DNA from: Butyricicoccus pullicaecorum
GTDB lineage: Bacteria; Bacillota; Clostridia; Oscillospirales; Butyricicoccaceae
DNA length: 64,000 bases
Direction of reading: 5' to 3'
NCBI GenBank assembly: GCA_018366195.1
Contig: JAGZIN010000005.1
Coordinates: forward strand, 57,055-121,054
The first letter of the stretch is position 1. The number at the start of each line of letters is the position of its first letter. The notes beneath the pieces were generated by a model. It ran no database searches. It had not been told where the DNA came from and was given only the letters and a program-made list of their open reading frames with translations. The translations under genes were made by a program, and so were the position numbers. This document shows positions 1-8,964 of this stretch, one piece after another.

Positions 1-160
1 TCGAAAAGACGCGGTAGGTATAGCGTGGTTCTATCACACGCAGGGTTTGTGCGATACAGTCATCAATCATCGCATCAACCTCCTGCGGAATCTCACTGCC
101 CGTCCACTGCAAATACTGTAAAACCTCTTTTCGGTTAAATGCTTTCAGTTCTACATTCAT
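1..160 (-). CDS. Vitamin B12-dependent methionine synthase activation domain protein (partial, N-terminus only)
   Basis: The first 53 codons are visible and the gene runs off the left edge. The reading starts MNVELKAFNRKEVLQYLQW and continues through PQEVDAMIDDCIAQ to EPRYTYRVF. That pattern, a short helix with VLxYLxxxG, then a two-Cys-free acidic helix, then PRYxYRxF, is how the stand-alone Clostridial homologues of the MetH reactivation domain begin. They help return oxidised cobalamin in methionine synthase to its active form. The ATG lies inside the end of tatD (26-bp overlap), so translation is probably coupled. The C-terminal AdoMet-binding part is outside the window, so the name rests on the N-terminal pattern alone. 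Confidence 0.6.
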   Translation of the reverse strand, partial: MNVELKAFNRKEVLQYLQWTGSEIPQEVDAMIDDCIAQTLRVIEPRYTYRVFS

Positions 161-986
161 CTTTGTTTTCCTCACACAAAATTGTGCGGCATTCACATAC
201 CGCATCATGAATGGCAAAAAATCGTTTTCCATTTTCTGTTGTGGTTTTTGCCACTTCTTCCACGGAAATCCCCTTGATTTCCGCAATCGTCTCTGCCATG
301 CGATATACATACAGAGAGGAGTTGCGCTTGCCGCGATAGGGTTCTGGCGCCATATAGGGCGCATCTGTCTCAATCATCAATCGGTCAAGCGGAATCGCCT
401 CCACAGCCTCGCGCGCCTTCCTGCTGTTCTTAAAGGTAATGACTCCAGTAAAGGACAGCATACACCCACATGCTAACAGCTGCTTTGCAAACTCTGCCGA
501 GCCTGAATAGCAATGGAATACACAGGGTACCTCTGGATACTGCTCCACAATCGTCAAACTATCCAGATGTGCTTCCCGGTCATGGACAATCACAGGCAGA
601 CCCAAACGCTTTGCCATGCGCATCTGCATTCGAAAAACCTCCTGCTGGCGCTTGCGTGCGCCGGAGTCCTTGCACCAGTAATAATCCAATCCAATTTCTC
701 CAATCGCCTTTACACGCGGGTCAACCGCCAGCGCTTCCAGTTCATGCAGATGCTCCGACAACACCTCATCACTCAAATCCTCTATATTTTCCGGATGATA
801 TCCCACCGCGGCATAAACCCATGGATACTGATTTGCATACTGAACCGCCTTTCGGCTGCTCTCCAAGTCACAGCCCGGATTGAGAATCAGCCCAACGCCG
901 TTATCCGGCATAGATGCCAGCAGGGCATCTCGGTCTGCATCAAAACATACATCATCATAGTGTGCATGCGTATCAAATACAATCAA
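135..986 (-). CDS. tatD: TatD family metal-dependent hydrolase (DNase)
   Basis: A 283-aa TIM-barrel hydrolase of the TatD/YcfH type, a metal-dependent 3'-5' DNase-like enzyme thought to act in DNA quality control. Family metal ligands are visible: THAHYDD at the N-terminus, GEIGLDYYW near residue 105, HCYSGS, and ETDAPYMAP near residue 215. I chose a TTG start at 986 because GGAGG lies 9 nt upstream and the family begins right at this point (IVFDTHAHYDD); the longer frame upstream is Cys-rich and not family-like. The C-terminus is about 20 residues longer than usual and overlaps the next gene. It follows metG by 98 bp on the same strand, a common Firmicute arrangement. Confidence 0.9.
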   Translation of the reverse strand: MIVFDTHAHYDDVCFDADRDALLASMPDNGVGLILNPGCDLESSRKAVQYANQYPWVYAAVGYHPENIEDLSDEVLSEHLHELEALAVDPRVKAIGEIGLDYYWCKDSGARKRQQEVFRMQMRMAKRLGLPVIVHDREAHLDSLTIVEQYPEVPCVFHCYSGSAEFAKQLLACGCMLSFTGVITFKNSRKAREAVEAIPLDRLMIETDAPYMAPEPYRGKRNSSLYVYRMAETIAEIKGISVEEVAKTTTENGKRFFAIHDAVCECRTILCEENKDECRTESI

Positions 987-1084
987 AAATATATGCCTCC
1001 CATTTCTTTTGCAACAGCAAAAGGGCACAGGAATTTTTTCCGCGCCCTTTCCAAACTCATATCATTTGTATGATTCTGTAATCT

Positions 1085-3076
1085 TCAGCACAATTTTGCG
1101 CCCGCTGGTACGGTATCCTCCAGCATGACCAAATGCAGCTCTTCCTCACCGTCTGCCAGCTCCCGCACAGCAGACAAAATCATACCATTGGATTCCTGTC
1201 CCATCATCTTGCGCGGCGGCAGATTGGTGCAGGCAACCAGTGTCTTTCCTATCAGGTCTTCTGCCTTATAATATTTTGCAATACCGGACAGGATTTGACG
1301 GGTTACCTCTGTGCCATCATTGAGCTGGAACTTGAGAAGCTTTTCGCTCTTGGGCACATTCTCACAGGCAAGCACCTTGCACACGGTCATTTCTACCTTG
1401 GCAAATTCATCAATGGTAATGCAGCCCTCTGGAATCTCGACCTTTTTTGCCTTCTTTTCTTCCTTCTTGCCAGCCTTTTCCTGCTTCTTTTCCTTCTTAT
1501 CGGACGTTTCCTGTGTCCCAAGGATTTCTTCCAGCTTCTTGGCAATGTCAATTCTGCCAAACAGAATCTCAGCCTGTCCAACCGTACCGCCAACCGGCAT
1601 ACCGCCAAAGGAGGTCAAGGACTCTACGCCTGTATTTTCGACTCCCAGCTGTGCAAAAATCTTGTCCGCAGTATCCGGCAGATAAGGCTTGAGCATCGTT
1701 GCCGCAAAGCGAATGGATTCCAAAAGATTGTAGAGCACAGTACCCAGACGCGCTTTTTTGCTCTCATCTTTCGCGAGTGCCCAAGGCATGGTTTCATCAA
1801 TATATTTGTTCGAACGGCGCAGCAGCGTAAAGATTTCATCTATTGCATCTGCAACATGCAGTCCCTGCATCTTTGCCTCCACACGACTCGGCAGGGCAAG
1901 CGCCATGCTTCGAAGCTCCTCATCTACTGGCTCTGCCGCACATGGCTCCATGATTTTTCCATCAAAATATTTATGATCCATTGCAATGGTACGGTTGACC
2001 AGATTGCCCAGTACATTGGCAAGCTCGGCATTGATGCGTTCCATCATCATTTCATAGGTCAGCACACCATCATTTGCAAACGGGATTTCATGCAGTACAT
2101 AGTAACGCACCGCATCTACGCCGAAATACTTTACCAAATCATCTGCATAGATAACATTGCCCGCGGACTTGGACATTTTCCCATCACCGACGAGCAGCCA
2201 CGGGTGACCGAACACCTGCTTCGGCAGTTCCTCTCCGAGCGCCATCAGGAAAATCGGCCAATAAATCGTGTGGAAGCGAATGATATCCTTGCCAATCAAA
2301 TGCACATCAGCCGGCCAATATTTCTGATAGTGCGCATCATGATTCCCGTCCGGATCGTAGCCACAGAAGGTAATATAGTTTGTGAGTGCATCGAGCCAGA
2401 CATAGACAACATGTTTTTCATCAAATGTGACCGGAACGCCCCAGTTAAAGGAGGTTCTGGACACACAGAGATCCTGCAAGCCCGGTTTTAAGAAGTTATT
2501 AACCATCTCATTCTTGCGGGATTCCGGCTGAATAAAGTCTGGGTGGGTCTCAATGTGCTGCATCAGGCGGTCGGCATACTTGCTCATACGGAAGAAATAA
2601 GCTTCCTCCTCTGTGTTCGCAACCGGTCTGCCGCAGTCTGGGCACTTGCCGTCTACGAGCTGGCTTTCTGTCCAGAAGGATTCGCAGGGTGTGCAGTATT
2701 TTCCCTGATAAGAACCCTTATAAATATCACCTTGCTCATACAGCTTCTTGAAAATCTTCTGTACCTTTTCCACATGCATAGGGTCAGTGGTACGCACAAA
2801 GCGGTCATAGGTGGTATTCATGAGGTCCCAAATCCTTTTGATTTCCCCAGCCACACCATCTACATACTGCTGCGGGGTAATGCCGGATTCCGCTGCCTTG
2901 TCCTGAATCTTCTGCCCATGCTCATCTGTTCCGGTCTGAAAATATACATCATACCCCATCATACGCTTATAGCGTGCAATCGCATCTGCAAGAACAATCT
3001 CATAGGTGTTGCCAATATGCGGCTTTGCCGACGTATAGGCAATCGCGGTTGAGATATAATACGGCTTTTTGTCCAT
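1085..3076 (-). CDS. metG: Methionyl-tRNA synthetase
   Basis: A 663-aa class I aminoacyl-tRNA synthetase that charges tRNA-Met in the cytoplasm. The HIGH-type motif appears as HIGN near residue 20, the zinc-binding knuckles as CTPC and CPDC around residues 127-147, and the second ATP signature as KMSKS near residue 302. A Lys/Glu-rich linker around residues 525-545 leads to a C-terminal EMAP/Trbp111-like tRNA-binding domain, as in the long bacterial MetG form. The start follows a GGAGGAG ribosome site. A good sigma-A promoter lies just upstream (3116-3144). tatD and the MetH-activation gene follow, so this is probably a methionine-linked operon. Confidence 0.97.
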   Translation of the reverse strand: MDKKPYYISTAIAYTSAKPHIGNTYEIVLADAIARYKRMMGYDVYFQTGTDEHGQKIQDKAAESGITPQQYVDGVAGEIKRIWDLMNTTYDRFVRTTDPMHVEKVQKIFKKLYEQGDIYKGSYQGKYCTPCESFWTESQLVDGKCPDCGRPVANTEEEAYFFRMSKYADRLMQHIETHPDFIQPESRKNEMVNNFLKPGLQDLCVSRTSFNWGVPVTFDEKHVVYVWLDALTNYITFCGYDPDGNHDAHYQKYWPADVHLIGKDIIRFHTIYWPIFLMALGEELPKQVFGHPWLLVGDGKMSKSAGNVIYADDLVKYFGVDAVRYYVLHEIPFANDGVLTYEMMMERINAELANVLGNLVNRTIAMDHKYFDGKIMEPCAAEPVDEELRSMALALPSRVEAKMQGLHVADAIDEIFTLLRRSNKYIDETMPWALAKDESKKARLGTVLYNLLESIRFAATMLKPYLPDTADKIFAQLGVENTGVESLTSFGGMPVGGTVGQAEILFGRIDIAKKLEEILGTQETSDKKEKKQEKAGKKEEKKAKKVEIPEGCITIDEFAKVEMTVCKVLACENVPKSEKLLKFQLNDGTEVTRQILSGIAKYYKAEDLIGKTLVACTNLPPRKMMGQESNGMILSAVRELADGEEELHLVMLEDTVPAGAKLC

Positions 3077-3115
3077 TTTATCTTGCTCCTCCTCTACTTA
3101 TTCAATCTACCTTAT

Positions 3116-3144
3116 ATCATAACGGAATTTTAAGGTGTAATCAA
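3116..3144 (-). promoter_or_regulatory. Sigma-A promoter of metG
   Basis: On the minus strand TTGATT (3139-3144) and TATGAT (3116-3121) are separated by exactly 17 bp, placed about 40 bp before the metG start. Confidence 0.65.
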
Positions 3145-3177
3145 TATATTTTATGGAAATTCCTGAAAACCACAAAA

Positions 3178-3212
3178 ATGCCCGCCTGCCGCACGATGCG
3201 GCAAGCGAGCAT
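3178..3212 (-). terminator. Rho-independent terminator after the DUF975-like gene
   Basis: The minus strand folds into a GC-rich stem (ATGCTCGC...TGCCGCA, loop TCG, TGCGGCA...GGGCAT) followed by TTTTT. It ends the VanW / DUF975-like transcription unit. Confidence 0.8.
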
Positions 3213-3219
3213 CTAATAT

Positions 3220-3999
3220 TTACTGCATTGGTTGGGACGGAATCCCCTCGCCCTGCTCCACAATCTGAAAATAAATCAGGAAAGCAGCGAGCAAATATCC
3301 CCAATAAAACAGCATGCCAATCCCCATTGTCCAAACGCCAAACAGCTGCCAGCCGACAAAGCTTACCACAAATACAATCATTTTTCCCCAATGCCCTTTG
3401 AGGATACGTGCAGACTGCTTGGTTGCCTTCCATGCACCCAGCGCAGGATCTCGCAGCATGAGCGGATACGCTCCCAGATAGCAGATGACACGTGCGGTAA
3501 ACGGAATACTGACAAGGCTATACAATCCCACCGACTGCATGAGCAGCATGGCAAAGGTTTGCTCATTGGCGAGCATCTCCGGATTTTCGTTCAGCACCGC
3601 ATAGATATAGACGGCTGTCACTCCAAAGGGAATACTCAGCCAAAGAACGGTACGCAGGAGGATACACAATCCAAGACGCAGACTGCGCAGATAAATCTGC
3701 ACGCTGGTCAAAGCATCGAATACCCGCAAAATCGAGGCATTTCCCACTAAAAGAATCTCGCTAAGAAATGCCATGACTCCATAAAGCATTGGCAGTACCA
3801 GCAGTATCAAACTGCCCATATACAAAAGGATTGGCAAGGCAGCTTTTCCTGTGGATAACAGGTAATTGCTGACTAGGCTATTGGTCAGCATAAACGGAAA
3901 TGCACAGGCAAGTACTGCGCCCATGACCTGCACCAAATTGCGCATCACACTTTGCTTTGCAATCAACTTGGCTCGTCTGCGTAAATTATAGGATTCCAA
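3220..3999 (-). CDS. DUF975-like integral membrane protein
   Basis: A 259-aa multi-helix membrane protein of unknown role. The cytoplasmic start LRRRAKLIAKQSV is typical of DUF975 proteins, as is the later block SARILKGHWGK followed by SFVGWQLFGVWTMGIGML and an aromatic last helix. About six hydrophobic segments can be seen. I read a TTG start (MESYNLRR...) because an AAGGAAG ribosome site precedes it. It begins 27 bp after the VanW gene and shares its terminator, so the two are probably one operon linked to the cell envelope. No catalytic motif is visible. Confidence 0.6.
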   Translation of the reverse strand: MESYNLRRRAKLIAKQSVMRNLVQVMGAVLACAFPFMLTNSLVSNYLLSTGKAALPILLYMGSLILLVLPMLYGVMAFLSEILLVGNASILRVFDALTSVQIYLRSLRLGLCILLRTVLWLSIPFGVTAVYIYAVLNENPEMLANEQTFAMLLMQSVGLYSLVSIPFTARVICYLGAYPLMLRDPALGAWKATKQSARILKGHWGKMIVFVVSFVGWQLFGVWTMGIGMLFYWGYLLAAFLIYFQIVEQGEGIPSQPMQ

Positions 4000-4026
4000 A
4001 CTTTACTTCTTCCTTTCTCAGAGCAC

Positions 4027-6105
4027 TTAAATTTCCGGCGGTGGTACAGCCTCGGGCTGCTCCGCTGAACCGGACGGCTCTGGCTGCACCGCCGCACCTC
4101 CCGTCGTCGTGCTGCCATTTGCAGCACCATTAGAGGGCTGCTGTGTCGTTCCGCTCTCAGGTGGTGTGGTCGGCTTTGCTGACGAGTCTGTGGTCGTATT
4201 GGGAGCCGATGGTGCGACTGGCGGCTTGGTTTTATCCGGTCCCACCAGCACGAGCTTATCCCGCTTTCTGTAACTGGAATGGTTTGCAACCTCTTTCTTG
4301 GTTTCTCCATTGACCGTTACATATTTATAGGTAACCGTTTTATATCCTGTTGCAGCCGTTTGATCGACCTTTTTGGTGCCTGGCTCCAAAGAAGCATCTT
4401 TCTTTTCCACCGTTGTTGGTGTTAATGTCTCCAAAATTTCGGTTTCCAGCTTTACGGTCTTATCATCTACCTTAGTTCCCAAAATCTTGGTCTTCATCTC
4501 TCCGCCTTCGCGAACTGCGACAATCTTGATGGGATAATCCGTATCATTCTTGAACTTAAAGTCCAAGCTGCCATAGCTCACCGTCGCATCTTGTCCAAGC
4601 GGTGTATAGGCAACCGTAAGCGAATGGTTGGTGCGCTCTGTCACCTCCAAATCAGCACGCAAAACCGACATATACAGGGTCGAGGACGGCTGACACACAC
4701 CTCCGCCAACCTCGTCAATCAGTTTTCCATTTGCATATGCACCGGCGGACTTGAATCCACGCTCAGGTGTCCGCGCTCCCACAACATCATTATAAGAGAA
4801 CTCCTCACCCGGATTCAAAATTGTGCCATTCATATACTTCGCAGCCAGCGTCACATTATTGGTTCTCTGCGTATTTCCTGTATTCAGACTGGTCGAGGCA
4901 CTTGCCAAGACATCACGGAACAAGGCACGTTCCAAAACCTCTTTTGTCACTTTTGCTGGTGTGACAGCAACCGGAATGGTGTATTGCTCTGCGCTGCCAT
5001 CTCCAATCACGGCCTGTGCCTGTGCAGTATCCATTACGATTCCGTTCTGTTCTGGGATAATGGTCTTTCCATCGGTCTTATCTACGATTGCATTGACCGC
5101 CGGACGGTCTACCTTTTGTTTGAGCGCCGCAACATTGAGCGGTTCCGGCTCGGTCAGCTGGGTTTCGACGACATAAGGTGTAAAGTCCATCGTTTTGGTA
5201 ATTTTATCTACAATCGCATTCTGTACCTGATTGCGGTCAAAGCTGACCCCCGGCTTGGGCATAGTCAAAATCAGATTGGTGCCCTGCAGCTCCCATGTTT
5301 CCGGCTGAGGCTGTGTCAGGGCTTCTGCTGCAATGGCATCGAGTTTTGCCTGAAGCCCTGCCTCGTCCAGCTTGATAACCAGCTTGCTCTCCTGACCGCC
5401 AAAAAGTGCTGTCACGGTTTCCTGCACACGCTCTATCACATTGCCTGTGTGTCCTACTTCAAAGGCTGCCTGTGCACTTTCCAGTGCATCTAATCCACCT
5501 GTGACATCACGAATTGCAATTTCATACTGCTTATCATTGATTTGCACCGGAATCCTTCCATCTTCTACCATCGGCTCGGCTTCCCGTTTGATTTTCTCTG
5601 CGGCTTGTGCAAGGGTCAGCCCACCAACCTCAACAGAGCCAGCCGTAACACCATGAAAAATCGTATTGGTCAGATACGTATATCCGAGCAGACCGCCCGC
5701 GCCGACCACGATAAGTGCCAGCAATCCTGCAAACACAGCGATACCGGTTTTTTTCTTCTTCTGACCACCGGATTTGCCAGATTTCGGATTCTTTCCACTG
5801 GGCGATACCACAGGCTGTGCTTTTTTCTTCGCAGCGGACGGTGCGGCACTCCTTGCTCCACGCGAGCCGGCAGACTGTGCCTTTTTCCGGTTCGCAGACT
5901 GCCCAGCGGACGACGGCATGACGGGCTGCGGGTCTGTATTTCTCTGCGACTCCTGCTGTGCTCTATGCGGCTCCGGTCTCCATACTTGGTCACCACCAGG
6001 CTCTATGGTCGTATGCGGCTTTTGCGGCGGCGTTTGGCTGCCTGCCATTTGCGCATATTCATTCAAAATATCATCAACTGATATCTCTTTTTTAGGTCCA
6101 TTCAT
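4027..6105 (-). CDS. VanW family protein with PG-binding and G5 domains
   Basis: A 692-aa cell-envelope protein. Residues 1-120 are Pro/Ser/Lys-rich and cytoplasmic; one membrane helix follows (about 123-150, GIAVFAGLLALIVVGAGG). The outside part has a PG_binding_4-like domain (KLVIKLDEAGLQAKLDAIAA) and then the VanW core near residues 420-530 with GAGA...GGGVCQPSSTLYMSVLRA and NHSLTVAYTPLGQDATV. A G5-like beta domain (about 560-610, TGYKTVTYKYVTVNGETKK) comes next, and a low-complexity Pro/Thr/Gly tail ends the protein. VanW proteins occur with glycopeptide-resistance and spore/cell-wall genes but their reaction is unknown. The start has a GAGAGGTG ribosome site. Confidence 0.88.
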   Translation of the reverse strand: MNGPKKEISVDDILNEYAQMAGSQTPPQKPHTTIEPGGDQVWRPEPHRAQQESQRNTDPQPVMPSSAGQSANRKKAQSAGSRGARSAAPSAAKKKAQPVVSPSGKNPKSGKSGGQKKKKTGIAVFAGLLALIVVGAGGLLGYTYLTNTIFHGVTAGSVEVGGLTLAQAAEKIKREAEPMVEDGRIPVQINDKQYEIAIRDVTGGLDALESAQAAFEVGHTGNVIERVQETVTALFGGQESKLVIKLDEAGLQAKLDAIAAEALTQPQPETWELQGTNLILTMPKPGVSFDRNQVQNAIVDKITKTMDFTPYVVETQLTEPEPLNVAALKQKVDRPAVNAIVDKTDGKTIIPEQNGIVMDTAQAQAVIGDGSAEQYTIPVAVTPAKVTKEVLERALFRDVLASASTSLNTGNTQRTNNVTLAAKYMNGTILNPGEEFSYNDVVGARTPERGFKSAGAYANGKLIDEVGGGVCQPSSTLYMSVLRADLEVTERTNHSLTVAYTPLGQDATVSYGSLDFKFKNDTDYPIKIVAVREGGEMKTKILGTKVDDKTVKLETEILETLTPTTVEKKDASLEPGTKKVDQTAATGYKTVTYKYVTVNGETKKEVANHSSYRKRDKLVLVGPDKTKPPVAPSAPNTTTDSSAKPTTPPESGTTQQPSNGAANGSTTTGGAAVQPEPSGSAEQPEAVPPPEI

Positions 6106-6204
6106 ACGTTACACCTCTCCCCCATTCATAATTCCTAACTATCTGTATTCTATTCGATACAGCTGCAAATTAAAACAGCAATCCCATCAGACCTTCTGCA
6201 AAAA

Positions 6205-6224
6205 GGGGACGCTTGCACGCCCCC
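6205..6224 (-). terminator. Rho-independent terminator of ychF
   Basis: Minus strand GGGGGCG, loop TGCAAG, CGTCCCC followed by TTTTTG, 15 bp after the ychF stop codon. Confidence 0.65.
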
Positions 6225-6239
6225 AAAACAGATTCCCGC

Positions 6240-7343
6240 TTATACATTAAAGCGGAACAAAACAACGTCGCCATCTTGCATGACGTACTCCTTACCTTCC
6301 GAGCGAACAAGACCCTTCTCACGTGCAGCTGCCAACGAGCCGCATGTCATCAAATCATCGTAGGAAACCACCTCTGCGCGGATAAATCCACGCTCAAAAT
6401 CTGTATGGATTTTTCCGGCCGCCTGCGGCGCCTTGGTTCCCTTTTCGATGGTCCATGCGCGAACCTCCTGCTCACCGGCAGTCAGATAGCTCATCAGTCC
6501 CAGCAAGTCATAGCATACTCGAATCAGTCGGTCCAGACCAGACTCCTCAAGCCCCAAATCGGAAAGGAACATTTCCTTCTCCTCCGGCTCCAAGCTGGTG
6601 ATGTCCTCCTCCAGCTTTGCACAAATCGGAAGCACCATTGCCCCTTCGTCCTCTGCAATCTTCTGAACTGCGCTGAGTCGTGCATTTTCCTCTTGGTCTC
6701 CGGTAAATCCAGCTTCGTCCATATTCGCAGCATAGATGACCTTTTTGGCAGTGAGCAAATCGGACTCATGGAGTACGCGGCGCACCTCATCATCTTCCAA
6801 AAAACCAGGGAAGGTACGCGCCGTCTTTCCTTCCTCAAGGTGTGCCTTGAGTGCTTCCAAAATCTGTACGTCTGCCGCAAGCTTCTTATCTGCCTTTGCA
6901 GCCTTGCGCGTGCGGTCCAGTCTGCGCTCAATATGCTCGATATCAGAAAGAACCAGTTCTAAATTGATGGTTTCAATATCGCGTGCAGGGTCCACAGAAC
7001 CATCTACATGCACAATATTCTCATTTTCAAAGCAACGAACCACATGTACAATTGCATCAACCTCACGAATGTGTGACAGGAACTTATTGCCCAAGCCCTC
7101 GCCCTTGGAAGCGCCGCGCACAAGACCTGCAATATCTACAAATTCAACCACAGCCGGTGTTGTCTTTTTGGCATGATAGAGCTCAGTCAGCGGCTGTAAC
7201 CGATAATCTGGAACCGCGACCATACCCACATTGGGATCAATGGTGCAAAATGGATAATTTGCGCTCTCCGCGCCTGCATTGGTAATGGCGTTAAATAAGG
7301 TCGATTTTCCCACATTTGGCAGACCTACAATGCCTAACTTCAT
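6240..7343 (-). CDS. ychF: Redox-regulated ATPase YchF (Obg family)
   Basis: A 367-aa Obg-family P-loop protein that binds ATP rather than GTP and associates with ribosomes; it influences oxidative-stress responses in other bacteria. The Walker A is GLPNVGKST at residues 6-14. Switch and G3 region: DIAGLVRGASKGEGLGNKF. A coiled-coil insert lies in the middle (about 130-200) and a C-terminal TGS domain ends the protein (IHTDFERGFIRAEVVSYDDL, GKEYVMQDGDVVLFRFNV). Length and ends match the family. The gene stands alone between its own promoter and terminator. Confidence 0.96.
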   Translation of the reverse strand: MKLGIVGLPNVGKSTLFNAITNAGAESANYPFCTIDPNVGMVAVPDYRLQPLTELYHAKKTTPAVVEFVDIAGLVRGASKGEGLGNKFLSHIREVDAIVHVVRCFENENIVHVDGSVDPARDIETINLELVLSDIEHIERRLDRTRKAAKADKKLAADVQILEALKAHLEEGKTARTFPGFLEDDEVRRVLHESDLLTAKKVIYAANMDEAGFTGDQEENARLSAVQKIAEDEGAMVLPICAKLEEDITSLEPEEKEMFLSDLGLEESGLDRLIRVCYDLLGLMSYLTAGEQEVRAWTIEKGTKAPQAAGKIHTDFERGFIRAEVVSYDDLMTCGSLAAAREKGLVRSEGKEYVMQDGDVVLFRFNV

Positions 7344-7381
7344 ACGTATCTTCCTCCGAAAACGGTTTTCATCTAAAAAGG

Positions 7382-7410
7382 ATTATAGCAGGATTCGCTA
7401 TAAAATGCAA
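7382..7410 (-). promoter_or_regulatory. Sigma-A promoter of ychF
   Basis: Minus strand TTGCAT (7405-7410), 17-bp spacer, TATAAT (7382-7387), about 38 bp before the start codon. Confidence 0.7.
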
Positions 7411-7495
7411 TGATATTCACACAATGTACAAGGTTTTCCCTGAAACACTTTTGCAAGAACAAAAATTTTACTTTTTATAAAAGCAGCTATCTGCG

Positions 7496-8281
7496 CTATG
7501 CCGCCGGCATGATCACGGTATATCCGGTTTTGAGCAGCAAAATACCGAGCACAACAAAAATCAATCCACGCACCACCTTTGCGCCGCCGCGCAAAGCCAT
7601 ATGCGCCCCCACCTGATATCCCACAATCGCGCTGAGCAGCGCCGGAATTCCAACTGCAAACAGCACTTGTCCATGCAGAAGATATACAACCAGTGCCGAA
7701 ATATTGGAGGCAAAGTTTACAACCTTTGCACTTCCAGAAGCCAGCAGCAACGGAAATTTCATAACCGAGCAGAAGGCAAGGATTAAAAAGGTTCCTGTCC
7801 CCGGACCAATCAGTCCATCATATCCGCCAATCAGCAAGCCAATTCCAAACGCCTGCAAGGCTGCCTTGGTCGTGCATGTAAAATCTGTTTGTCCGTCATC
7901 TGCTCCAAAATCGCGGCGTATCATCAAAAAAACCGCAACGCATGGAAGCAGCGCCAACAAAATCCAGTTGAGCCAAGCTTCTGGCAGGAATAGCTGAATC
8001 TGTGCACCGATTGGCGCACCAATCAAAGCCCCCAGTGCGGCAATCAGGCTGACCTTCAAATGCACCTTTCCCGATTTGAGAAAGCGGACGAGGGAGGTCA
8101 GCGTGCCAAAGCTCGCAGCAAATTTATTGGTTGCCGCTGCAATATGCGGCGGCAGTACCATCATATAAGCGGGCAGAGAAATCAGCCCGCCTCCCCCTGC
8201 AATGGAATCCACAACCGCCCCCAAAAAGACAAGCGGCAAGACCACCAACCAGATATGTCCATACTGTGCAATCAGCTCCAT
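7496..8281 (-). CDS. Sulfite exporter TauE/SafE (TSUP) family membrane protein
   Basis: A full-length 261-aa TSUP transporter with about eight hydrophobic segments in two halves. The first half has the family signature GAVVDSIAGGGGLISLPAYM followed by AATNKFAASFGT; the second half has GGYDGLIGPGTGTFLILAF and ASGSAKVVNFASN. Members move sulfur oxoanions, organosulfonates or related anions; the substrate here cannot be read from sequence. I placed the start at MELIAQYGH because GGGGGAT precedes it. It contrasts with the split TSUP pair at 15942-16657. Confidence 0.88.
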   Translation of the reverse strand: MELIAQYGHIWLVVLPLVFLGAVVDSIAGGGGLISLPAYMMVLPPHIAAATNKFAASFGTLTSLVRFLKSGKVHLKVSLIAALGALIGAPIGAQIQLFLPEAWLNWILLALLPCVAVFLMIRRDFGADDGQTDFTCTTKAALQAFGIGLLIGGYDGLIGPGTGTFLILAFCSVMKFPLLLASGSAKVVNFASNISALVVYLLHGQVLFAVGIPALLSAIVGYQVGAHMALRGGAKVVRGLIFVVLGILLLKTGYTVIMPAA

Positions 8282-8306
8282 ATATAAAATCCCCCACAAT
8301 CCGAAT

Positions 8307-8879
8307 TTATTTTATCTGTACGATGTCCTGAAACTGTAATGGCCGCTCCCTGTAATCCTCACAGACAAGCTGCCAAAGCATCTGTTCCGGCAAATCCTCT
8401 CGTCCTCGAACGAGCTGTCCCCGACTTGCCGTGTAATGAATTGCCTGTGCATTCACGCATACGACAAGTCTTGTATGTAAGGGGTCTATCTCTGAAACAA
8501 CACTCTGATGCACCTTTGGCTGTTCAAAGCGTTCGCGCTCCTCCTGCATCTGCTGTTTCTCCTGCAAGGAGGCATAGGATTCTTGTAAGCCTGTCCCTTC
8601 CAGCAAAGCCGGATTGCGGCTGTTTACCGCCTGCATCCAGAGCAGTACGGCTCTTTCTGCCGCCTGCTCAATCTCAGTGCGTACCAGGCCCTCCGGAAGA
8701 CTGCTGACTCCCTCCGGCAAAGTGCGCGGTGTCTGTGCTTTTTGCACGTCCTGCGGAGTCGGCTCCTCTGCCTGTGCAAAAATTGTCTTTGCACACATAC
8801 GCACCGTGCGGCGAATCACCAAAAACAGAACGACAGCAGTGAACGCAGCCGCACCCATAAAGACCCATTCGATTTGCAT
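8307..8879 (-). CDS. Unknown membrane-anchored protein (weakly Tim44-like)
   Basis: A 190-aa protein I do not recognise with certainty. It begins MQIEWVFMGAAAFTAVVLF, one membrane helix with a short outside end, then a Pro/Gln-rich linker (about 35-60). A soluble alpha/beta domain follows (TEIEQAAERAVLLWMQAVN..., then HTRLVVCVNAQAIHYTAS). The helix-then-small-fold plan and the VVSEIDPLHTRLVVCVNAQAIHY strand recall Tim44-like lipid-facing domains, but the match is weak. Start chosen because GGGGAG lies 8-10 nt upstream; a longer in-frame extension covers the neighbouring terminator and is not credible. TSUP follows it. Confidence 0.5.
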   Translation of the reverse strand: MQIEWVFMGAAAFTAVVLFLVIRRTVRMCAKTIFAQAEEPTPQDVQKAQTPRTLPEGVSSLPEGLVRTEIEQAAERAVLLWMQAVNSRNPALLEGTGLQESYASLQEKQQMQEERERFEQPKVHQSVVSEIDPLHTRLVVCVNAQAIHYTASRGQLVRGREDLPEQMLWQLVCEDYRERPLQFQDIVQIK

Positions 8880-8906
8880 GGATTTTCTCCCCTCAAAGCA
8901 TAGAAA

Positions 8907-8932
8907 AGCGCGTACCAAAAGCGGTACGCGCT
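8907..8932 (-). terminator. Rho-independent terminator of fprA copy 1
   Basis: A perfect 10-bp stem (AGCGCGTACC / GGTACGCGCT) with a 6-nt loop; on the minus strand it is followed by TTTTCTA. It sits between the flavoprotein stop and the next gene's ribosome site. Confidence 0.85.
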
Positions 8933-8964
8933 GATTTCCTTTGTTTTCGTGAAATACAAAACGC

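Noticed and set aside
1133..2491. 452-codon open frame antisense to metG
   Set aside because: It mirrors metG in the opposite strand, is rich in Cys/His/Ile as such shadows are, and has no ribosome site or family match.
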